64,000 bases of DNA from Christiangramia aestuarii (GTDB taxonomy: Bacteria; Bacteroidota; Bacteroidia; Flavobacteriales; Flavobacteriaceae), in the NCBI RefSeq assembly GCF_009735585.1, contig NZ_VJVW01000002.1, positions 372,001 through 436,000 on the forward strand, in the 5' to 3' direction. A program made the translations under genes and the position numbers. How positions within the stretch are numbered: position 1 is the stretch's first letter; the number at the start of each line of letters is the position of its first letter. Positions 45,820 to 55,658 of this stretch are shown piece by piece. The notes beneath the pieces were generated by a model. The model was not told where the DNA came from and made no database searches. It saw only the letters and a program-made list of their open reading frames with translations.

Positions 45820-45872
45820 AAATGATGTACCGAGGTAAGTATTCTCTCCTTCAAACTAAAATTTAATAAAGC

Positions 45873-45901
45873 AAAAATGTCCCGGACACCGGGACATTTT
45901 T
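45873..45901. terminator. Bidirectional terminator between the acetyltransferase and porV
   Basis: The inverted repeat aaaatgtcccgg / ccgggacatttt with loop aca (45873-45901) has a T run on both strands. It ends both the plus-strand GH3-acetyltransferase transcript and the minus-strand adhesin-PorV transcript. Confidence 0.85.
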
Positions 45902-45926
45902 GTTTCAAATAGTTTAGAAAATAGTT

Positions 45927-47108
45927 CTATAATACACTTGCAGTTGCAGACTTACCCACATTTTCTGTTTTGGCCTTTGAACCTAGATCGATACTCAGTG
46001 AAAATTTCAGAAGGTTATCCTGCTTAAAACTAACATCTGTCTTTACCGGTGCCTGGTATCCAAAATCGAACACAAACCTGTCATACGCAAAACCTGCACC
46101 GAGGGTTACATGATTCCGATAACCTTTTTCCTTGCTCTGAGTTATATAACCTGTACGGAATTTCAGATTTTCATTAAAACTAAATTCAGTACCCAAAGAA
46201 AAAATCACCTCTTTTAATTCTTCTGAAAATCCATCAGGGGCATCCCCAAAACTGGAGAACCAACCTCCAACTACAGTGTTATCGGGCAGGTTTCTCTGGT
46301 CGTCGGTGGCAGGCACTAAGAATTTCAAGGCCTCGGCATAAAATGAAAGAACATCGTTAGAACCGCTAGCTATGTGATAACCTCCTCCTAATTTTAAGGA
46401 AGTTGGCAATGGATAGGAATATCCTTCTTCTTCGGCATATTGCAGTTTCGAACCCAGGTTCTTTAGGTTAAATCCAAGAGTCCATATGTTCTCTCTAGCT
46501 GAAATTGGAGCTGAAACATAATACCCTGAAATATCCGCGCTTACAGCATTTGCCGTTTTAAATTGAATATTGGAACTACCTAAATTATCAGCCAGATTTG
46601 ACCGGATATAACGCCCCGTAATGGCCATTCCGAACTTTTCATTTAGCATTAAGCTATAAGAAAGATCAAGGGCCATTTCGGTAGGTTTATAACTTCCCTG
46701 GTTTATAATAGTATTCCCCATTTCTTCCTCTACTTCCATTTCTCCAAAGCTGAAATAAGTAAGAGAACCGCTTAAAGCTGACCTTTCGTTCAATTTTTGG
46801 TGATAGGCGGCATTTGCATGAAATACATCATTTGCATATCCTATAAATTGAGGGATATAGGACAACCCAATTCCCCTAGATTCCATTCCTGAAAAAAGAA
46901 ATTTAGCGGGATTATGAAACTGGGCAAAATCATCCGGTAAGCTTGCTACCCCGGTTTCACCCATACCACCAGCTCTTGCGTCTGGAACTACCTGCAGGAA
47001 GGGAGCCCCTGTAATCACGGGGCGTACCAATTCCTGGCTCTTTGCTGAATTCACTGCTAATACACTTAACAGTGCTATTATTATATATTTAATTTTCATA
47101 ATTCTCAT
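45927..47108 (-). CDS. porV: PorV-type type IX secretion outer membrane protein
   Basis: A 393-residue outer-membrane beta-barrel. A signal peptide is followed by ELVRPVITGAPFLQVVPDARAGGMGETGVASLPDDFAQFHNPAKF, the clear opening of PorV (FadL/OmpP1-like family). The rest alternates beta strands. PorV shuttles substrates with a C-terminal sorting domain to the surface attachment machinery. It is 3 bp downstream of the giant surface protein, the only such gene in the window, so it may serve that protein in particular. The main PorV usually lies beside porU, so this may be a paralogue. Confidence 0.82.
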   Translation of the reverse strand: MRIMKIKYIIIALLSVLAVNSAKSQELVRPVITGAPFLQVVPDARAGGMGETGVASLPDDFAQFHNPAKFLFSGMESRGIGLSYIPQFIGYANDVFHANAAYHQKLNERSALSGSLTYFSFGEMEVEEEMGNTIINQGSYKPTEMALDLSYSLMLNEKFGMAITGRYIRSNLADNLGSSNIQFKTANAVSADISGYYVSAPISARENIWTLGFNLKNLGSKLQYAEEEGYSYPLPTSLKLGGGYHIASGSNDVLSFYAEALKFLVPATDDQRNLPDNTVVGGWFSSFGDAPDGFSEELKEVIFSLGTEFSFNENLKFRTGYITQSKEKGYRNHVTLGAGFAYDRFVFDFGYQAPVKTDVSFKQDNLLKFSLSIDLGSKAKTENVGKSATASVL

Positions 47109-47111
47109 TAA

Positions 47112-50100
47112 TTAAAATGCAACTAATTTTTTGAGGTACACATTGGCATCAGTATCTACAATTCTAACCAATAAAGTCCCTTTAAATGGTGCAACATCGA
47201 TCTCCATTTTATTCTTCTTGTTTCCTTCAAAGCTTTTGAATTTGTTAGTTTCAGTTTCTATTACTTCTACACTTGCAATTCTTGATCTAAAAGGAAGAAT
47301 AACATTGGCCTTAGAATCCCGCTTTAAAAGCGTAGGGACTACATGTGCATCTTTAGTATCTACGGCATCAATTTCTACAGTGACTTCCGCGGTAGCTGAA
47401 GAAGTATTCCCTGCCATATCGGTTGCACTTAAAGTCACCTCATAAATTCCCTGCCTTTCAAAATAGGTTTGATCCAAAGAAAGATTTACTTCGCTACAAT
47501 TATCGGAAGTTCCATCGTCAATATCCTCTGTAGTGATGTATACATTATCTCGTGGATCCAGGTAAATGGTAATGTCACGAGTGATCACTTCCGGAGCGGT
47601 CACATCACGCACAATAACATTTTGCTGCTGGGTAGTAATATTTCCGTTTTCATCATCATAGGTCCAGGTAATGGTATATTCGCCCTGCTCCATATAATTG
47701 AGTGGATCCTGAGTAGTAGCTGATATGGTTCCCCTGCAATTATCGGTTGCTGTTGGAACAGGAATATCTGAAATCCCGCATTCTACCATAATATCTTCCA
47801 GTTCGGCCACATCTGCAACAGGAGCCGTCGTATCTTCAATAATGATTTCCTGCTGCTGGTAGGTCACATTTCCGTGATCATCTTCATACTTCCATGTAAT
47901 GAAAGTAGAACCTTTCCTGGTCACCGGGAAATAAAGATCTGGAGTAGCACTAACTTCTACATCACAATTATCTGTGGCCAGCGGAGTGGGAACATCAGAC
48001 CTTTCCACAGCACATTCTGCATAGATAGGATCTAGATTATCCATAACCGGAGCCGGGGCTATTTTGTCTTCCACATTAACAATCGCAGTCGCCGAAGATT
48101 CGTTTCCGTTCACGTCCTTAACAGTTAATAGTACAGTGTTTTCTCCAATATCTTCACAAGTGAAGTCAGTGAGATCAAGACTTAAACCTTCAATACCGCA
48201 GGCGTCTGCAGAACCATTATCTACATCCAGGGCGATAATAGAAGCCATTCCCATTTCATCTAATTCAATACTGATATTCTTGGTAATAACGATTGGGGCA
48301 ATATTGTCTTCCACCGTAACCGTTGCGGTTGCTGAAGATACATTTCCGTTTACGTCAGTTACGCTTAGTGTAACCGTATTGGCTCCAACATTGGCACAAG
48401 TGAATTCAGTAACGTCCAGTTCCATGCTCTCAATACCACAAGCATCATTAGAACCATTATCGATATCTTCAACAGCAATCGAAGCCATTCCGTTTGCATC
48501 GAGTTCTACGGTGATATCCTGGGTTACTACTTCCGCAGCGATGTTATCTTCTACGGTAACCATTGCGGTTGCTGAAGATATATTTCCGTTTACGTCAGTA
48601 GCAGTCAGGGTAACTGTATTGGCTCCAACATTTTTACAGCTGAATTCATTAACGTCCAGTTCCAGACTTTCAATTTCACAGTTATCAGATGAGCTATTAT
48701 CGATATCTTCAACACTGATCACTGCCATGCCGTTTACATCGAGTTCTACGGTGATATCTTGGGTAAGCACTTCCGCAGCGATGTTATCTTCTACGGTAAC
48801 CGTTGCGGTTGCTGAAGATATATTTCCGTTTACGTCAGTAGCTGTAAGAGTAACCGTATTGGCTCCTACATTAGCACAATTGAATTCAGTAACGTCCAGT
48901 TCCATGCTCTCAATACCACAAGCATCATTAGAACCATTATCGATATCTTCAACAGCAATCGAAGCCATTCCGTTTGCATCAAGCTCTACGGTGATATCTT
49001 GGGTTAGTACTTCCGCAGCGATGTTATCTTCTACGGTAACCGTTGCGGTTGCTGAAGATACATTTCCGTTTACATCAGTAGCTGTAAGGGTAACCGTATT
49101 TGCTCCAACATTTACACAAGTGAATTCAGTAACGTCCAGTTCCAGACTTTCAATTTCACAGTTATCAGATGAGCCATTATCGATGTCTTCAACAGCAATT
49201 GAAACCATTCCGTTTACATCAAGCTCTATGGTGATATCCTGGGTAAGCACTTCCGCAGCGATGTTATCTTCTACGGTAACCGTTGCGGTTGCTGAAGATA
49301 TATTTCCATTTACGTCAGTAGCTGTCAGGGTAACCGTATTGGCTCCAACATTTACACAAGTGAATTCAGTAACGTCCAGTTCCAGACTTTCAATTTCACA
49401 GTTATCAGATGAGCCATTATCGATATCTTCAACAGCAATCGAAGCCATTCCGTTTACATCAAGTTCTACGGTGATATCCTGGATGAGTACTTCCGCAGCG
49501 ATATTATCTTCCACAGTAACCGTTGCGGTTGCTGTAGACTTGTTACCATTAACATCTGTAACAGTAAGGATTGTAGACACCGGACCTAGACTTCTACTTG
49601 ATCCTGTCCAGACCTCGCTTTGGGAGAATTCCTGAAGATCTCCATTGAAGCCATTTGCTGTTTGATCATTAAGAACATTTCCAGCGGCCTCCTCCATATT
49701 ATAGTAGGTGAGTAAGCCGGGAGTAACAGGATCTAAGGTTCTGGCATAGTTATTTAGGATCTCCTCATCTGTCCTGGCGATATTCCAAAGCCTAACCTCA
49801 TCGATCTGACCAATATGGTGATCATGGAAACCGGCATAACCTATGGTTAATGGGTCATTGCTCGTAACGGGATTGGTCCCGGCGGTATTGCTTGCTACTA
49901 CTTCTCCATTAATATAGAGTTTAGCAAGGTTTCCAGTCTTAACAGCAGCGAAATGATACCATTCGCCGATATTGATGGGTCTATTAAAGGCTAATTCAAC
50001 CCCATCCCCGTATTGCTGGAATAACCAGGTTCCATTAGGTAGATACCATAATCCATAATTTCTAGGGCCTACCGGACCAGCAGGACCTGCCCCTTTACCT

Positions 50101-52853
50101 ACCACTCGCACCCAGTCTCCTGTAAATTCATCAACCTTGAACCAGGCCTCTAAGGTCATATTTCCTTTTAGTTGTAATTCTGGTGAGTCTGGTATAGATA
50201 CATAATCATTCCCATCAAAATTAAGTGCAGATAAATTTGGGGTAACACCTTTGTCTACAACATCTTCACAACTAAATATCGATTTATCCAGGCTTAATTG
50301 TAAGTCTTCAGTAGCGGTACAATTATCTGACGAGCCATTATTTACCATTTCTGGTGTAATACTAGCCGTACCGTTCTCATCCAATGCTACCGTGATATTT
50401 TTCGCAATAGCCTGTGGAGCCGTATTATCTTCTACAGTTACAGTTGCTGTAGCTTCAGAAGTATTCCCGCTTTTATCGGCCACGGTTAGGGTAACGGTAT
50501 TTTCACCAATATCTGCACAAGAGAATTCGTTAACATCCAGGCTAAGATTCTCGATGCCACAGGCATCGCTGGAATTATTATCGACCATATCTGGAGTGAT
50601 ACTTGCAACTCCATTCTCATCAAGTTGAACAGTGATATCCTGTGTTTTTACTGTTGGAGCAATCTTATCCTCTAAAGTTACATAAGCGCTTACCGAGGAT
50701 TCATTGCCATTGGCATCCTTTACGGTAAATAGGATCTCATTAGCACCAAGAACAGTGGTTGGTGAATCCTCCACCCAGGCTGTACTTGCATCAATATTTT
50801 TAAATACTCCGTCAGGACTATTCCCAGACAGATCTGAAACCACAGAATTGGAAGGTCCTTCCTCTAAAGTATAATTCATAACAAGCCCGGGCTCTGCCGA
50901 AACAATACTGGTGGTAAGGTTTGCTTCAATTTCAGCCTGGCTGCGTGCTACATCCCAAAGCCTAACATCTTCTATCTTCCCGTTATGTTTGAAGAATCCA
51001 GCACCAGAAGGCGCGGCTCCTATATAAAAGTCTTCCGTGGAACTCATTTTAAATTTTCCACTTGCCGGAGTACTTCCTATTAATGCACCGTCCTCGTAAA
51101 GTTTAATCGCAGCACCATCGTAAGTAAAGGCTAAATGATGCCATTCATTAACCGGCAGGATTCCCGCATTTATATTAAATACATTTCCGGCTTCATTCCG
51201 GAACCTCGCTTCTATGGTATTATTGGGAAGTTTCAATAAGTAAAGGTCGGCATCGGCATCATTCCTGAATCCCATAATTCCCTTATAGTTACCAAAAACT
51301 TCAGAATTCACCCAGCCTTCAAGTGTAAAAGAGCTTTTCCCGGCAATCATGCCTGAAGCATCTGCTGCAAGAATATAATCGTTTGAATCACCCAATTGGA
51401 TGGAATACTTAGAGGGGTAAACACTAACATCTGCGCATGAAAAAGCACTTTGACTAAGGCTCATTTCATTCACACCACAATTATCTGAAGAACCATTATC
51501 GATCATATCTGGAGTGATACTAGCAACTCCGTTCTCATCCAGTTCCAGGCTGATATTCTTAGCAATGGCGGTTGGAGCCATCTTGTCCTCTACGGTCACA
51601 GTCGCCGTGGCTTCTGAACTATTCCCGTTCTTATCGGTTACTTTTAAGGAAACAATATTTTCTCCAATATTCTCGCAGGTAAAGTTCTGGTAAGACCCAT
51701 ATTTCACCGCTACGTATAAACGCTTCCTAGTTCCTCCACACGGATCACCGAATACTGAGTTATTAGAAGGAATGCTAAAGGAATTCTTTCCTAAAGCATA
51801 GCTTTCTACAATAGACTTTGAATTGGAAGCATGACAAGTCCCAATGCTATAAGATCCGTTGGATCCGGTAGGCGTTCCATAACTTGCAAATTCTACCGAT
51901 TCCACAACTTGCCCGGCCGGCAAGGCAATGCTTAGCATTTGCCCCTCAATAATCTCGGCATAAGCAGTTCCAGAAGAAAATTCAACCAGATCAATTCCAC
52001 AGTTGTCAGTGGAATTATTATTGATTTGATCTGGAGTAATTTCGGCCTGACCGTTTTCATCTAAACTTACAGTGACATTCTGAGTTACTACGGCAGGTGC
52101 TGTGCTATCTTCTATGGTTACGGTTGCAGTGCATGAGTCGGTAAGACCTGCACTATCGGTCACAGTAAGTGTAATTGAATTGTCACCAATATTACTACAG
52201 TTAAATGCATTTTCACTAAGGCTGAGAGTAATATCTCCTTCAGCATCACTGGAGCCATTATCTACATCTGCTGGATTAATAGAAACCGTGCCATCTTGGC
52301 CAAGCTGAGCTGTAAAGTTTTTACAAATTGCTACAGGAGCCTCATTAATCGTTCCTATTAACTGAGTTTCGGCTATTTGTATACTATTATCTGCTCCACA
52401 TTGATTAGTAAATATTATCCTATAATATTTATACGGAATAGTATTAGAGAAAGAAAAGGTTCTCTTGGAAAATCTCGATGAAACACAAGGAATACTTCCA
52501 GAGGTAACTGAATTAAAACTGCTACCATCGTTAGATCCCAGTAATTCATAATTCCGGGGATCTCGATTTGGGGAATCATTAGCGGTCGTAATTTCTATAC
52601 TAGTTGCTAAATAAGCAGATCCACCCATATAAACGGTAAACCCCATACCATCTGAAAAATTAAAATCCAGAAACTTCGTACTGATATTACCATCAATTAT
52701 TTTGCTAACATCCTCCCCACCCGGCGAACTTACGCTACCAAAGGCGGAAATATTCATCCCAGGAGAAAAAATAGGTTCCTGCCCCCTTGCTTTGCCAAAA
52801 GCAAAACCTAGAAAAATAAAAATTAGAAATTTCAAAAAGTAATTTTGTTTCAT
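47112..52853 (-). CDS. Giant multidomain surface protein with HYR-like repeats, lectin and LamG domains, T9SS sorting domain
   Basis: A 1913-residue secreted protein. After a signal peptide (cut near residue 24) comes a discoidin-like domain (about 30-168). The body consists of about 80-residue HYR-like repeats, each with a DNC and an FxC cysteine and ending TVTVEDN. A SUEL-type lectin domain (about 297-388, ASYGTPTGSNGSY, then FGDPCGGTRKRLYVAV) and two LamG-like jellyroll domains (about 479-702 and 866-1093) are inserted inside repeat units. Five nearly identical repeats follow (residues 1114-1513), then diverged repeats. The last 75 residues resemble a type IX sorting domain (GTLLVRIVDTDANVYLKKLV). 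It is likely an adhesin or polysaccharide-binding surface protein, encoded in one operon with porV. Confidence 0.9.
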   Translation of the reverse strand: MKQNYFLKFLIFIFLGFAFGKARGQEPIFSPGMNISAFGSVSSPGGEDVSKIIDGNISTKFLDFNFSDGMGFTVYMGGSAYLATSIEITTANDSPNRDPRNYELLGSNDGSSFNSVTSGSIPCVSSRFSKRTFSFSNTIPYKYYRIIFTNQCGADNSIQIAETQLIGTINEAPVAICKNFTAQLGQDGTVSINPADVDNGSSDAEGDITLSLSENAFNCSNIGDNSITLTVTDSAGLTDSCTATVTIEDSTAPAVVTQNVTVSLDENGQAEITPDQINNNSTDNCGIDLVEFSSGTAYAEIIEGQMLSIALPAGQVVESVEFASYGTPTGSNGSYSIGTCHASNSKSIVESYALGKNSFSIPSNNSVFGDPCGGTRKRLYVAVKYGSYQNFTCENIGENIVSLKVTDKNGNSSEATATVTVEDKMAPTAIAKNISLELDENGVASITPDMIDNGSSDNCGVNEMSLSQSAFSCADVSVYPSKYSIQLGDSNDYILAADASGMIAGKSSFTLEGWVNSEVFGNYKGIMGFRNDADADLYLLKLPNNTIEARFRNEAGNVFNINAGILPVNEWHHLAFTYDGAAIKLYEDGALIGSTPASGKFKMSSTEDFYIGAAPSGAGFFKHNGKIEDVRLWDVARSQAEIEANLTTSIVSAEPGLVMNYTLEEGPSNSVVSDLSGNSPDGVFKNIDASTAWVEDSPTTVLGANEILFTVKDANGNESSVSAYVTLEDKIAPTVKTQDITVQLDENGVASITPDMVDNNSSDACGIENLSLDVNEFSCADIGENTVTLTVADKSGNTSEATATVTVEDNTAPQAIAKNITVALDENGTASITPEMVNNGSSDNCTATEDLQLSLDKSIFSCEDVVDKGVTPNLSALNFDGNDYVSIPDSPELQLKGNMTLEAWFKVDEFTGDWVRVVGKGAGPAGPVGPRNYGLWYLPNGTWLFQQYGDGVELAFNRPINIGEWYHFAAVKTGNLAKLYINGEVVASNTAGTNPVTSNDPLTIGYAGFHDHHIGQIDEVRLWNIARTDEEILNNYARTLDPVTPGLLTYYNMEEAAGNVLNDQTANGFNGDLQEFSQSEVWTGSSRSLGPVSTILTVTDVNGNKSTATATVTVEDNIAAEVLIQDITVELDVNGMASIAVEDIDNGSSDNCEIESLELDVTEFTCVNVGANTVTLTATDVNGNISSATATVTVEDNIAAEVLTQDITIELDVNGMVSIAVEDIDNGSSDNCEIESLELDVTEFTCVNVGANTVTLTATDVNGNVSSATATVTVEDNIAAEVLTQDITVELDANGMASIAVEDIDNGSNDACGIESMELDVTEFNCANVGANTVTLTATDVNGNISSATATVTVEDNIAAEVLTQDITVELDVNGMAVISVEDIDNSSSDNCEIESLELDVNEFSCKNVGANTVTLTATDVNGNISSATAMVTVEDNIAAEVVTQDITVELDANGMASIAVEDIDNGSNDACGIESMELDVTEFTCANVGANTVTLSVTDVNGNVSSATATVTVEDNIAPIVITKNISIELDEMGMASIIALDVDNGSADACGIEGLSLDLTDFTCEDIGENTVLLTVKDVNGNESSATAIVNVEDKIAPAPVMDNLDPIYAECAVERSDVPTPLATDNCDVEVSATPDLYFPVTRKGSTFITWKYEDDHGNVTYQQQEIIIEDTTAPVADVAELEDIMVECGISDIPVPTATDNCRGTISATTQDPLNYMEQGEYTITWTYDDENGNITTQQQNVIVRDVTAPEVITRDITIYLDPRDNVYITTEDIDDGTSDNCSEVNLSLDQTYFERQGIYEVTLSATDMAGNTSSATAEVTVEIDAVDTKDAHVVPTLLKRDSKANVILPFRSRIASVEVIETETNKFKSFEGNKKNKMEIDVAPFKGTLLVRIVDTDANVYLKKLVAF
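48315..49514. repeat. Five tandem 240-bp coding repeats
   Basis: Within the giant surface gene, five 240-bp units encode 80-residue repeats beginning VEDNIAA, at residues 1114, 1194, 1274, 1354 and 1434. The units differ at only a few positions, so the copy number could vary by recombination or slippage. Confidence 0.9.
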
Positions 52854-52888
52854 TTAAAAAGATTTGGTTAGTAAAAGATTCATGGTAT

Positions 52889-52918
52889 CAAGAATATGGG
52901 GAAGAATTAGATTACAAA
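52889..52918 (-). promoter_or_regulatory. Possible promoter of the surface protein-porV operon
   Basis: On the minus strand TTTG (52918-52915) and TATTCTTG (52896-52889, one mismatch to TAnnTTTG) are separated by 18 bp, about 35 bp before the start codon. The match is reasonable but not exact. Confidence 0.35.
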
Positions 52919-53405
52919 TCCAAACTAATTCACAGTCGAATGAACTTACAGAAGCCATAGCTTCAAAAATTCACATAGATTTAAACTAATTACCTCAAAA
53001 TTCTTAATTTTTTATTAAAACGACTCAAATATAGATATTAAAAGAGGATGTAAATCACTATAAATTAGGGGATTTAACCCCTTTTAATTATGAATAAAAA
53101 CGCAATAGACTCTTTAACAATTATTTAGGATATTTTTTTTGCGAAATGGCAAATTAATTTTTCGACGAAGGGTATTAATTGCCGATAAAATACACTGTCT
53201 AGTGTATTATCCTGAAGATCAATTGAAGTATAAATTTGATCTGCCTGTAGAGAAAAGAGCAAATTGATCTTTAAATGATAGCTAAGTTATAAACCTAAGC
53301 GTAGAAGATTTTTTAGGAAACTGGAGAGAAATAATCTTCGTTGCTTCATAATTGACTTAGCTAGTCATTTATATAGGATCGGAGGTTCAGATAAGACAAA
53401 AAAAA

Positions 53406-53431
53406 ATCCGGAAAACTGAAGTTTTCCGGAT
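53406..53431 (-). terminator. Terminator of hemL
   Basis: The perfect 11-bp stem atccggaaaac / gttttccggat with a four-base loop is followed on the minus strand by a run of T. It lies 29 bp beyond the hemL stop codon. Confidence 0.9.
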
Positions 53432-53459
53432 CTTTATATTTATTTTTAAGCAATTCTAC

Positions 53460-54749
53460 TTAGAATTCTTTGGTCACCTTATCTACCACTTCTATCGTTC
53501 TATCCAGATCTTCATAAGATAGTGCATCACTCAGGAACCAGGTTTCGAAAGCACTCGGCGCAATGTAAATTCCGTTCTCCAGCATTCCGTGGAAAAACTT
53601 GTTGAACACCCCAAGATTAGCAGATTTAGCCGCAGAATCGAAATCGGTCACCGGTTCTTTTCCGAAATGAACAGAGATCATGGAACCAAACCGGTTGATG
53701 GTGAAGTCAACGTTATTCTGGGTTAGCACCTTGTCCATTCCTTTATGCAGATATTCGGTCTTTTTCTCGATACTTTCAAAGATCTCCCTTTTGCTATCCA
53801 GTTCGGTAAGCATGGCCAGGCCTGCCGCCATGGCTAGTGGATTCCCGCTTAGGGTTCCTGCCTGGTATACCGGGCCAACCGGTGCCAGGTAATCCATGAT
53901 CTCATTACGCGCGGCAAAGGCTCCCACAGGCAATCCACCGCCGATCACTTTTCCGAAACAAACAATATCTGCATTCACTCCAGTTCTTTCCTGCACTCCT
54001 CCCGGAGCAAGTCTGAAACCGGTCATTACCTCATCAAAAACCAGAAGAATTCCGGTCTCATCACAGATCTTTCTTAATCCTTCCAGGAAACCCTCTGCAG
54101 GTGGAATGCATCCCATATTTCCCGCTACAGGCTCCAGGATAATACAGGCGATCTCGTCTTTATTTGCTTCTACAAGATCCTTTACATTTTCAAGATCGTT
54201 GAATTTGGCCAGCAAAGTATCTTTCGCGGTTCCCTGGGTTACTCCCGGGCTATTTGGAGTTCCAAAAGTTACTGCTCCACTACCCGCTTGTATAAGGAAA
54301 GAGTCACTATGCCCGTGATAACAACCGGCAAATTTGATGATCTTTTCCTTTCCGGTAAATCCGCGAGCCAGACGAACTGCACTCATACAGGCTTCGGTCC
54401 CGGAATTCACCATTCTTATCTTATCGATATTGGGAACCATTTTTACCGCAAGCTCGGCGATCTTTGTTTCGATCTCGGTAGGCGTTCCAAATGAGGTTCC
54501 TTTTCTGGCCTTCTCGATCACCGCATCGATAACCGGTTTATGAGCATGCCCTAAAATTAGCGGGCCCCACGAATTGATATAGTCTATTAATTTATTTCCG
54601 TCTTCATCATACAGATAGGCACCTTCGGCCTTTTCTACGAAGATGGGTTCCCCACCCACTGCTTTAAAAGCCCGTACCGGGGAATTCACTCCACCCGGGA
54701 TCACTTTTTGTGCGTCTGCAAACAATTCGCTACTTCTCTTATAAATCAT
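53460..54749 (-). CDS. hemL: Glutamate-1-semialdehyde 2,1-aminomutase
   Basis: HemL converts glutamate-1-semialdehyde to 5-aminolevulinate in tetrapyrrole synthesis. The class III aminotransferase fold shows [17 protein letters not shown] near the start, the PLP-pocket [10 protein letters not shown], the [13 protein letters not shown] segment, and the Schiff-base Lys in [14 protein letters not shown] (about residue 264). The ATG at 54749 ([10 protein letters not shown]) gives 429 residues, close to the usual length; the earlier ATG at 54764 adds only five. It is monocistronic with its own terminator. Confidence 0.96.
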   Translation of the reverse strand: MIYKRSSELFADAQKVIPGGVNSPVRAFKAVGGEPIFVEKAEGAYLYDEDGNKLIDYINSWGPLILGHAHKPVIDAVIEKARKGTSFGTPTEIETKIAELAVKMVPNIDKIRMVNSGTEACMSAVRLARGFTGKEKIIKFAGCYHGHSDSFLIQAGSGAVTFGTPNSPGVTQGTAKDTLLAKFNDLENVKDLVEANKDEIACIILEPVAGNMGCIPPAEGFLEGLRKICDETGILLVFDEVMTGFRLAPGGVQERTGVNADIVCFGKVIGGGLPVGAFAARNEIMDYLAPVGPVYQAGTLSGNPLAMAAGLAMLTELDSKREIFESIEKKTEYLHKGMDKVLTQNNVDFTINRFGSMISVHFGKEPVTDFDSAAKSANLGVFNKFFHGMLENGIYIAPSAFETWFLSDALSYEDLDRTIEVVDKVTKEF

Positions 54750-54844
54750 AAATCTCTTTTTCACTTTTTTTGTTTCCTGCTCCTAACTTTCTAAGGTTTC
54801 AGGATCTTAATATTTCCGGATTCTGAAATAAATTCAGAACATGA

Positions 54845-55657
54845 TCATTTTACACTTAAAATCTGGCCTATGGAAATAGTATTACCATTTAACCCATTCA
54901 TTCTTTTAATTTCTTCCACCGAAGTATTATACTTTTTTGAAATAGAATAAAGGGTATCGCCCTTTTGCACCAGGTGGGTTTCTGAACTATTGTCCGGTCT
55001 GGCAGTATAAACCGGTGCCGCCTTCCCGCTGATCTCTGAATCGTATTTATACAACTCGTACCTTTCAATCAGGTCTATTAGTTTATCTGGATACCTACGA
55101 TCTGTAGCGTAACCTGCTTTTCTCAGACCTTTCGCCCAGCCTTTATAATCATCTGCATCTAATTCAAAAAGCTCTGCATATCTTCCTCTTCCGCTAAGGA
55201 ACAGCGAGTGATCACGATAGGAATATTTTGCATGCTTGTATTTCCGGAAGCACTCTCCCCGCCTATCATCATCATGATAAACCCGTTCTCCTTCCCAGTC
55301 ATGACACTTAATCCCAAAGTGGTTATTCGCCCTCCTGGTGAGGTCACCATTGCCAGCTCCCGATTCTAGGATACCCTGTGCCAGGGTGATACTGGCAGGA
55401 ATCTTATACAACCTCATCTCCTCCTGGGCGATGGGAGCATAATCCCTAATATAATCTTCTATCCGGTAATGGTAAGAATTGCGGGGCATCTCTTCCTTCA
55501 CGTCGTCTACAACCTCTGCCGGAGTTTCACGGTTCTCCTCACCCCTGTTATACACCGAAGAATCCTCTTTTTTCCTGGTCACTACCTTTTTCTTACTACC
55601 ACAAGAGGCAGCGAAAACAATGACTAAAAGAAGGCTACAAAGACGAACGATTTTCAT
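54845..55657 (-). CDS. Glucosaminidase-LysM lipoprotein
   Basis: A 270-residue lipoprotein (lipobox FAASC, Cys 19). Residues about 65-205 are a GH73-type endo-beta-N-acetylglucosaminidase with the catalytic Glu in AQGILESGAGNGDL and a downstream YRDHSLFL segment. Residues about 225-270 form one LysM peptidoglycan-binding module (VQKGDTLYSISKKYNTSVEEIKRMNGL). It should cut peptidoglycan from the periplasmic side during growth or division. It is one base apart from the end of the upstream PLP deaminase gene, so the two are co-transcribed. Confidence 0.92.
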   Translation of the reverse strand: MKIVRLCSLLLVIVFAASCGSKKKVVTRKKEDSSVYNRGEENRETPAEVVDDVKEEMPRNSYHYRIEDYIRDYAPIAQEEMRLYKIPASITLAQGILESGAGNGDLTRRANNHFGIKCHDWEGERVYHDDDRRGECFRKYKHAKYSYRDHSLFLSGRGRYAELFELDADDYKGWAKGLRKAGYATDRRYPDKLIDLIERYELYKYDSEISGKAAPVYTARPDNSSETHLVQKGDTLYSISKKYNTSVEEIKRMNGLNGNTISIGQILSVK

Positions 55658-55658
55658 A

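Larger units (their letters stand above)
52854..53459. other. Intergenic region upstream of the surface protein gene
   Basis: About 600 bp without a credible frame. It contains the predicted promoter at 52889-52918, AT-rich sequence near 53000-53170, a gatcaa/ttgatc pair near 53216-53245 and the terminator of hemL at 53406-53431. The long 5' region may carry regulatory sites, but I see no clear riboswitch or RNA fold. Confidence 0.5.

Noticed and set aside
48064-49635. 523-codon plus-strand open frame opposite the surface protein gene
   Set aside because: It is the exact antisense of the 240-bp repeats and owes its length to their repeated, stop-free composition. It has no domain or signal of its own.
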